NCBI GenBank assembly: GCA_900541195.1
Contig: UQIY01000042.1
Coordinates: 1-19,578, forward strand
DNA length: 19,578 nt
Source of the DNA: an uncultured Collinsella sp.
Lineage (GTDB): Bacteria > Actinomycetota > Coriobacteriia > Coriobacteriales > Coriobacteriaceae
Direction: 5' to 3'
The first letter of the stretch is position 1; each line of letters opens with the position of its first letter. Shown here piece by piece: positions 14,339-19,578 of the stretch. The position numbers and the translations under genes are program-made. The notes under the pieces are model-generated. The model ran no database searches, was not told the origin of the DNA, and saw only the letters and a list, made by a program, of their open reading frames with translations.

Positions 14339-14392
14339 TATGTTATAGCTATCTATATTATACTTTTCTATAATATAGATAGCTATAACATA
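14339..14392. promoter_or_regulatory. Perfect 24-bp AT-rich inverted repeat upstream of the ATPase
   Basis: Arms 14339-14362 and 14369-14392 are exact inverted copies, 24 bases each, with a 6-base centre CTTTTC. It starts 20 bases before the ATPase start. Each arm contains TATAAT on one strand, so it may hold divergent -10 elements and a large operator at once, or form a cruciform. The extreme AT content contrasts with the GC-rich surroundings. Autoregulation by the ATPase is a reasonable guess. Confidence 0.85.
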
Positions 14393-14447
14393 ATTCGCCA
14401 AGCGGCGTACGAAAAGGGGCGATACACCACCGCACGTGGACCGTTCT

Positions 14448-14742
14448 GGAAAATGTATCCCGTTCTGGAGCCAAAAACTGGGCCGTAGTTTCCGCAGTCC
14501 CATGCCATCCGGAAAGCGCGTCCCGCTCTGAGCCTGAATTCTGAGATGCACTTTCCGCTGAAGCTTCTGCCGGAAAATGCATCCCATTCTGAGCGTCGAA
14601 TCCGGGACGCAGTTTCCGGTAGAAGCACCGCTGGGAAAGTTCATCCCACTCCGAGAGCTCATTCTGGGACGCAGTTTCCGGTTGAGGGCTGATCCGGAAA
14701 GCGCATCCCATTCCGAGCGGCAATTCCGGGTCACAGTTTCCG
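14448..14742. repeat. Hairpin-repeat array 2 (five 47-nt units)
   Basis: Units start at 14448, 14511, 14572, 14634 and 14696; every one is 47 nt, and spacers are 14-16 nt. Orientation is the same as in arrays 1 and 3. The segment 14661-14714 matches 16376-16429 of array 3 at 53 of 54 positions, spanning parts of two units and a spacer, so arrays exchange or duplicate segments. The following 14743-14955 has no gene; it holds only a 14-bp palindrome CTTTTTCGAAAAAG at 14824-14837. Confidence 0.93.
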
Positions 14743-14959
14743 CCGACACAGACGACGATCCGCCGCCCGTATCACATGCCTTCAAATATGCGATCCAGAA
14801 ACACAAAACAGCAGATAGAATGCTCTTTTTCGAAAAAGTACACGTCCCGAAACTTACCAAGGCTTCATAACTAGCTACCATTCACGGGTGCCGATTACCG
14901 CCCACCGATTCGGATGTAAAAATGTCGCCGAAACCAGGCCATCTACCTGCATGGTTAGA

Positions 14960-14981
14960 TTTTGGTCAGCTTTTGGTCAGC
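14960..14981 (+). repeat. Tandem 11-bp duplication upstream of the AbiEi-like gene
   Basis: TTTTGGTCAGC occurs twice without a gap (14960-14970 and 14971-14981), 55-76 bases upstream of the AbiEi-like start. The one-helical-turn spacing would place two protein contacts on one DNA face. AbiEi-type proteins commonly repress their own promoters by binding repeats, so an operator is a reasonable guess. I see no clear -10 element. Confidence 0.55.
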
Positions 14982-15036
14982 TGAGCGGCAAGTTCCGGCT
15001 GATACGTTTTTGCTACCCAAAAGGAGGCGGTAGCTC

Positions 15037-16035
15037 ATGACCCATTGCAATGACCAACTCATCGACCAACTGTTGGACCAAGCCGAGCAGGAGGGACGAT
15101 GCCTTATTCCCCCGAGTGCGGCGATCCGCAAAGCACTCCTTCGGCGCACCGGTGTCACGGTCGTCTCCCCCATGCCGGGACTGTTCGCGCGAAAAACGCG
15201 CTGGGATGAACTAAACCGAGCGCAACGCCATTGCGAGATTATCCGCGCCCTTGCGATCATCCACCCCGATTGGACGTTCTGCTCGTTTTCGGCTGCCTGC
15301 CTGCTGGGGCTCGAGGTCTCGTGGCGACACCTGAATGTCTTGCATGTCTGCAGCTCGACAAAGCCGTCGGCTCGTACGGGCGCACATATTCAGCGGCACC
15401 AGATTGAGCCGGCCGGAGCAATACGCAGAGTCGGCATATCGTTAACGCCGCCCATCCAAACGGCCACAGATTGCCTGCTGCAAACTGGTTTTGCCGACGG
15501 CATGCCCATTGCCGATTCGGCAATCTCAAAGCTCGGCCTTACGCGAGAGCAGTTGATAGAGGCCGTCGAGCAACGAACGACCGCCCGCAATGGTCGCGCG
15601 ATTCGCACCGCCCTCACAACGCTTCGATATGCCGACGCCCGCGCCGAGAGCGGCGGGGAATCGGTCGCCCGAGCCGCCATGATCGAGACCGGTTTTGCGC
15701 CCGACTGGCTTCAATACGAATTGACGGACCCCTTCGATTCGGCCAAGCCCATACGAACGGACTTTGCCTGGGAGCGCCAGGCGCGGGGACTCACGCTGGG
15801 CGAGCTCGACGGGCTCATCAAATATACCGACCAGACCATGTTGGCCGGACGCACCACCGCCGAGGCGCTCGTTGCCGAACGTCAGCGCGAGGCGCACTTA
15901 TCGCTCTACGGTCATCCCCTGCTGCGCTTTACCATGAACGAGGTCCGCTCGGCAGGAATGCTCGCCAAAAAGCTGCAGACGGCAGGCATCCGGCAGACCG
16001 CGCTGCCGACGTGGCTCAACGACGTGGAGCTGTAG
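15037..16035 (+). CDS. AbiEi-like protein with nuclease-like C-terminus
   Basis: A 332-residue protein. The N-terminal part (about 8-55, QLLDQAEQEG to SPMPGLFARK) and the following region (FCSFSAACLLGLEV, LNVLHVCSS) resemble AbiEi-family antitoxin/regulator proteins of Actinobacteria. The C-terminal part resembles the Vsr/DUF559 restriction-endonuclease fold: E208 in GGESVAR, D242 in TDFAW, E256 and D258 in GELDG, K262 in IKY, then ERQRE (281-285). In type IV systems AbiEi pairs with the nucleotidyltransferase AbiEii, but no such gene follows: array 3 begins directly after the stop. The start at 15037 has a strong AAGGAGG nine bases upstream. It stands alone between arrays 2 and 3. It is probably a solitary defence-related or regulatory gene; family placement is by motif, so moderate. 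Confidence 0.65.
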   Translation: MTHCNDQLIDQLLDQAEQEGRCLIPPSAAIRKALLRRTGVTVVSPMPGLFARKTRWDELNRAQRHCEIIRALAIIHPDWTFCSFSAACLLGLEVSWRHLNVLHVCSSTKPSARTGAHIQRHQIEPAGAIRRVGISLTPPIQTATDCLLQTGFADGMPIADSAISKLGLTREQLIEAVEQRTTARNGRAIRTALTTLRYADARAESGGESVARAAMIETGFAPDWLQYELTDPFDSAKPIRTDFAWERQARGLTLGELDGLIKYTDQTMLAGRTTAEALVAERQREAHLSLYGHPLLRFTMNEVRSAGMLAKKLQTAGIRQTALPTWLNDVEL

Positions 16036-16069
16036 GAGCTGCTGAGCTTATGCCCGCCTGCCTGCCAAA

Positions 16070-16518
16070 CCGGGACGCACTTTCCCAACAGCCACGCACG
16101 CGGAAAGCGTGTCCCAGTTCGGACACTCAAAACGGGGTGCGCTTTCCATATGGCATGCCTAGCGGAAACCGTATCCCGGAATCCGGCCTCAGAACGGGAC
16201 AGGCTTTCCGGTTGAGTCCTTCAGCGGAAACGGCATCCCGGAATAGACGCTCAAACTGGGACGCAGTTTCCGCTGAGATTCCATCCGGAAACCGTGTCCC
16301 ACTCCGAGCGTCTATTCTGGGATGAACTTTCCGCCTGATGGTTCAGCCGGAAACGGCATCCCACTCTGAATCGAAATTCTGGGACGCAGTTTCCGGTTGA
16401 GGGCTGTTCCGGAAAGCGCATCCCATTCCAGGCGCGGATTCCGGGATGCACTTTCCGTTTGAAGCCCAACCGGAAAGCGTATCCCGTTTAGAACGTCGAA
16501 TCTGGGACGCTGCCTCCG
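16070..16518. repeat. Hairpin-repeat array 3 (seven 47-nt units plus a half unit)
   Basis: A right-half unit is at about 16070-16086. Full units start at 16102, 16164, 16226, 16287, 16349, 16411 and 16472, a period of 61-62. Unit 6 (16411-16457) has nearly perfect arms: 13 of 14 positions pair. The last unit ends in a diverged right arm (GCTGCCTCCG) that abuts the xdhD terminator; the same diverged half-unit occurs at about 12471-12490. The array fills almost the whole gap between the AbiEi-like gene and the xdhD 3' end. Confidence 0.93.
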
Positions 16519-16521
16519 CTC

Positions 16522-16558
16522 CAAACAAAAGGCCCCGGCTCGCGATGGAGCTGGGGCC
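16522..16558 (-). terminator. Rho-independent terminator of the xdhD-like gene
   Basis: GGCCCCGGCTC (16531-16541) pairs with GAGCTGGGGCC (16548-16558) over 11 positions (one G/T) around a 6-nt loop. On the minus strand it is followed by TTTTGTTTGG. It lies about 70 bases past the stop codon. The stretch 16559-16627 shows nothing else. Confidence 0.88.
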
Positions 16559-16627
16559 AAAGGCGCAGCGTATGTAATTGATGCTGAGCGCGAACGGCTC
16601 GTTAGCAATGGCCGTACGCGCTCTACC

Positions 16628-19444
16628 CTACCCGCGGTGACGGGCGCGGCTGTAGGGCGTATCCACCATGGGCAGATCGGGACGCAGCTTGCCGTCGAAT
16701 GCGCGATAGGCGTTCTGTACGGCGGGCGCCGTGGGGATCGTTGCGATCTCGCCGATGCCCTTGCCGCCATATGCCACAGGCAGCAGCTCGTCCTTCTCCA
16801 CGTAGATGGCGTGGATATCCGGAATCTCGGGCGCACGGAACAGCCCGAGCGTACCGTACCTTGCCTGGGGCACGCAGTCCTTGAGCGGCCAATCCTCGGT
16901 AAGCGCATAGCCCATACCCATGAGCACGCCGCCTTCGATCTGACCCTGGATGGAGATGGGGTTGACCACCTTGCCGGAATCGTGCGCGGCATAGACCTCG
17001 CTCACGCGACCGTCATCATCCAGAATGACCACATGCGTGGCAAAGCCGTAGCAGATGTGGCTCTTGGGGTTGGGAACGTCGGCGCCCAGCTTGTCGGTCG
17101 GCTCCAGGTACACGTAGCCAAACTCGCATCCCTCGAGCGCCTTGATGGCGGTCGCGGGATCCTGGGGATGCATGCCCTGGCCGGCGACGAGTTCCTGCGT
17201 GCGCAGCTGATAGGCGCGACCGTCGTCGTACTCGATCTTGACGCCGTCGCCATGCGCGCTCACAGGGGCATCGGGTGCATGCTTGCCGGCCTCGACGTCA
17301 AGCATGGCGTCGCGCAGCAGGAAGGCAGCACCGCGTACGGCCTCGCCGGTCACGACCGTCTGACGCGAGCCAGACGTGGTGCCGGAGTCGGGAGCGTTCT
17401 CGGTGGAGCACTCGCCGTTGGCGATGCAGCTCAGCGGCAGGCCGCATGCTTCGGCAACGTCCTGCAAAAAGACGGTATTGCAGCCCTGGCCGATGTCGGA
17501 CGTGGCGGCATAGACCACGGCCACGCCATTCTCGATGCGAATCTTGCAGCGGCCGGCATCGGGCAGGCCCACGCCCACGCCGGCGTTCTTCATGGCGCAG
17601 GCGATACCGGCGTGTCCGGGATGCGCATAGTAGGCATCCTTGACCTCGAGCAGTGTCTCCTTCAGCGCCGTGGAGCAGTCGGCAATCTGGCCGTTGGGCA
17701 AAACCTCGCCCGGCTCGATGGCGTTGCGGTAGCGAATCTCCCACGGATCCAGGCCGACCTTCTCTGCCAGCAGGTCGATCAGGCTCTCGAGCGCAAACTC
17801 GGACTGGCAAACGCCAAAGCCGCGGTACGCGCCGGCGGGCGGGTTGTTGGTGTAGTAGCCATAACCGCGAATGTCGGTGTTCTGGTACTTGTAGGGGCCG
17901 ACGGCATGCGTGCAGGCGCGCTCGAGCACCGGGCCGCACAGCGACGCGTAGGCGCCGGTGTCAAAGTTGATCTCGCAATCCAGACCGGTAAAGTTGCCCT
18001 CGGCGTCGCAACCCAGTGTAAAGGTACCGTCCATGGCGTGGCGCTTGGGATGGAATGCAAGCGACTCGGCACGAGTGAGCTTGCACTTCACAGGACGCTG
18101 GAACTTATAGGCAGCGAGCGCGGCCAGGTGCTGGATGGACACGTCCTCCTTGCCGCCAAAGCCGCCGCCCACGAGCATGGTCTCGACGACCACACGCTCG
18201 GGTTCGCTATCCCAGCCAAACATGTGGGCGCACTCTTTGCGCGTATCGTAGGCGCCCTGGTCGGTCGACTGCACCTTGACGCCGTTCTTGTACGGGAAGG
18301 CGACGGCGCACTCGGGCTCCAAGAAGGCATGCTCGGTAAAGGGTGTGGTAAAGCGCTGTGTCACGGTAAACGCGCTCTCCGCCAGCGCCTTGGCGGCGTC
18401 GCCGCGCGTCACATGGCGGCTCTGGCACACGTTGTCCTTGAGCTCCACCGTGTTGCCAAAGGCAAAGAAGCTGTCGTGCAGGCACGGGGCGTCGGCAGCC
18501 CTGGCCTCGGCGATGTTGCGCACGGGCTCCAGCGGCTCGTAATCGATCTTTACGAGCTTCTTGGCCTTCTCGAGCGTCGCCTCGTCCTCGGCAACCAACA
18601 GCACGATGGCATCACCCACGCAACGGGTGATATCGCCCTGAGCGATCATGACGTCCCAGTCCTGGATAAGGTGGCCGACCTGGTTGACCGGTACGTCCTC
18701 GGCGCGCAGGATGCCCACCACACCGGGCAGGGCCTCGGCCTTGGAGGTATCGATGGAGAGCACGCGGGCGCGCGGATACTTGGAGCGCACGGCACTGGCA
18801 TAGGTCAGACCCGGCTGATCGAGCTCGTCGATGTCGTCGGGATACTTGCCCTCGCCGAGCACCTTCTTGCGCACGTCGATACGGAAGGCGCGCTTGCCCA
18901 CGCCGTAGTCATCGCCGCGCTCCAGATCCTCGTCGATCTGCTTTTCGCCGCGAAGCACCGCAGCGGCCAGCGAGATGCCCTCGATAATCTTCTTGTAGCC
19001 GGTGCAGCGGCACACGTTGCCCCGGATGGCCTTTTTGATCTCCGCCTCGGTGGGGTTGGGGTTCTGATCCAGCAGGGCCTTGCCCGCCATTACCATGCCG
19101 GGGATGCAGAAGCCGCACTGAACCGCCCCCGCCATGCCGAAGGCGTAGGTATAGACCTGCTTTTCAAAATCGGTCAGCCCCTCCACCGTGACGATGGACT
19201 TGCCCTCCAGCTTATCGGTCTGGGGGATGCATGCCTTGGTGGGCTTACCGTCGATCAGCACTGTGCAGGTGCCGCAGGCGCCCTCGCTGCAGCCGTCTTT
19301 TACACTGGTGAGATGCAGGGTATCCCGCAGGTAGCGGAGCAGCTTCTGGTTGTTTTCCACTGTCACGGCCCGGCCGTTCACGGTAAATTTTGCTATGGCA
19401 AGTTCCTCCTTGACTGCCGTGCCCAACCCTGGTCCCACGGTCAT
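16628..19444 (-). CDS. xdhD: Fused 2Fe-2S/molybdopterin xanthine dehydrogenase-family protein (XdhD-like)
   Basis: 938 residues from the ATG at 19444. N-terminal 2Fe-2S ferredoxin domain: C52, C57, C60, C72. Second 2Fe-2S domain: C110, C113, C145, C147 (Cx2C-x31-CxC). The molybdopterin domains follow, with GGGFGGKE at 426-433 and the catalytic glutamate in GGKGIGE (E899). No FAD domain is present. The fused layout and length match E. coli XdhD and selenium-dependent xanthine dehydrogenases, which hydroxylate purines; a role in hypoxanthine, xanthine or urate metabolism fits the left-hand cluster. Start is uncertain: 19444 lacks a good ribosome binding site, whereas AAGGAGG (19405-19411) lies eight bases before an in-frame ATA at 19396, where family similarity begins (AKFTVNGR). 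The frame runs to 19492, but the promoter overlaps it. Codon use in the first 150 residues differs from the rest. Confidence 0.9.
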   Translation of the reverse strand: MTVGPGLGTAVKEELAIAKFTVNGRAVTVENNQKLLRYLRDTLHLTSVKDGCSEGACGTCTVLIDGKPTKACIPQTDKLEGKSIVTVEGLTDFEKQVYTYAFGMAGAVQCGFCIPGMVMAGKALLDQNPNPTEAEIKKAIRGNVCRCTGYKKIIEGISLAAAVLRGEKQIDEDLERGDDYGVGKRAFRIDVRKKVLGEGKYPDDIDELDQPGLTYASAVRSKYPRARVLSIDTSKAEALPGVVGILRAEDVPVNQVGHLIQDWDVMIAQGDITRCVGDAIVLLVAEDEATLEKAKKLVKIDYEPLEPVRNIAEARAADAPCLHDSFFAFGNTVELKDNVCQSRHVTRGDAAKALAESAFTVTQRFTTPFTEHAFLEPECAVAFPYKNGVKVQSTDQGAYDTRKECAHMFGWDSEPERVVVETMLVGGGFGGKEDVSIQHLAALAAYKFQRPVKCKLTRAESLAFHPKRHAMDGTFTLGCDAEGNFTGLDCEINFDTGAYASLCGPVLERACTHAVGPYKYQNTDIRGYGYYTNNPPAGAYRGFGVCQSEFALESLIDLLAEKVGLDPWEIRYRNAIEPGEVLPNGQIADCSTALKETLLEVKDAYYAHPGHAGIACAMKNAGVGVGLPDAGRCKIRIENGVAVVYAATSDIGQGCNTVFLQDVAEACGLPLSCIANGECSTENAPDSGTTSGSRQTVVTGEAVRGAAFLLRDAMLDVEAGKHAPDAPVSAHGDGVKIEYDDGRAYQLRTQELVAGQGMHPQDPATAIKALEGCEFGYVYLEPTDKLGADVPNPKSHICYGFATHVVILDDDGRVSEVYAAHDSGKVVNPISIQGQIEGGVLMGMGYALTEDWPLKDCVPQARYGTLGLFRAPEIPDIHAIYVEKDELLPVAYGGKGIGEIATIPTAPAVQNAYRAFDGKLRPDLPMVDTPYSRARHRG

Positions 19445-19455
19445 CGGTGTTCTTT

Positions 19456-19475
19456 CGGAAAGGTCGACCTTTCCG
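19456..19475. promoter_or_regulatory. Perfect 20-bp palindrome in the xdhD leader
   Basis: CGGAAAGGTC and its exact inverted copy GACCTTTCCG meet without a gap, just downstream of the predicted transcription start at about 19477. The position suits a repressor operator that blocks transcription, and it is a different sequence from the AACAAA-type sites near dpaL, so the two parts of the pathway may answer to different regulators. A leader hairpin with a tight loop is the alternative. Confidence 0.7.
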
Positions 19476-19483
19476 CTGTCTCT

Positions 19484-19512
19484 ATTATACAATAACTTTC
19501 TTGCCGCCGCAA
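19484..19512 (-). promoter_or_regulatory. Strong sigma-70-type promoter for the xdhD-like gene
   Basis: On the minus strand TTGCGG (19512-19507) and a perfect TATAAT (19489-19484) are separated by exactly 17 bases, predicting transcription from about 19477. The first in-frame ATG at 19492 overlaps the -10 box and so cannot be the start. The remaining 19513-19578 shows no further feature. Confidence 0.75.
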
Positions 19513-19578
19513 CTGGACTTTGTCCGGCACGCTATTTTATCTCGGAAACAACGCCACCAGACGGCAGCTCCCACCCCA

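Noticed and set aside
14824..14837. Palindrome CTTTTTCGAAAAAG as a regulatory site
   Set aside because: Perfect, but short and AT-simple, and far from any start codon; not enough to call a function.
14078..14881. 267-aa minus-strand frame overlapping the ATPase start
   Set aside because: It runs through array 2 and the AT-rich inverted repeat into the ATPase gene in the wrong frame.
12578..16518. CRISPR arrays
   Set aside because: Periodicity is regular, but the repeats are too degenerate (many differences between neighbouring units), spacers are only 14-16 nt and partly alike between arrays, and no cas gene is present.
16637..19495. 952-aa plus-strand frame
   Set aside because: It is an antisense shadow of the xdhD-like gene with no recognisable domain; the minus strand has all the cofactor motifs.

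Overview
The window looks like a metagenome-assembled contig from a high-GC Gram-positive gut anaerobe, most likely Collinsella or a close relative (Coriobacteriia). That rests on codon use, AGGAGG-type ribosome binding sites and gene content, not on a marker gene. The left end (1-48) is not biological: it is an Illumina Nextera read-2 adapter with index and P7 tail, left in the assembly.

Left block (207-8348): a minus-strand set of dpaL (ygeX), ygeY, ygeW, arcC, mocA-like and hyuA, read in that order. A YheO/DauR-type regulator is divergent on the plus strand. The two are separated by a region with a pair of near-identical palindromes that are good operator candidates. This is the anaerobic purine/uric-acid utilisation cluster known from E. 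coli (ygeW-ygeX-ygeY-hyuA-yqeA-mocA-xdhD) and from gut anaerobes. Diaminopropionate ammonia-lyase, the M20 hydrolase, the YgeW carbamoyltransferase and carbamate kinase would take ring-opened nitrogen compounds to pyruvate, ammonia and ATP. HyuA would open a ring, and the MocA-like protein would mature the molybdenum cofactor. The matching enzyme, a fused 2Fe-2S/molybdopterin xanthine-dehydrogenase-family protein (XdhD-like), lies at the right end (16628-19444, minus).

Middle block (8349-16627): about 8 kb of accessory DNA separates the two metabolic parts. It holds a one-TM Pro/Ala-rich protein, a 140-aa orphan gene behind what looks like a SAM-clan riboswitch, a DEDDh exonuclease, a 41-aa hydrophobic peptide resembling type I or holin-like toxins, a 5'-truncated DUF4143 ATPase, an intact DUF234-type ATPase and an orphan AbiEi-like protein with a nuclease-like C-terminus.

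The most striking signal is three arrays (12578-12930, 14448-14742, 16070-16518) of a 47-nt imperfectly palindromic repeat. The units recur every 61-63 nt with 14-16-nt spacers, all in the same orientation, and the arrays occupy the gaps around the ATPase and AbiEi-like genes. They are not CRISPR. I do not recognise the family. Other unexplained repeats are five 23-bp tandem copies beside the truncated ATPase, three 33-bp copies at 9557-9640, and a perfect 24-bp inverted repeat just upstream of the intact ATPase.

No tRNA, rRNA, CRISPR array, transposase or phage gene was seen.
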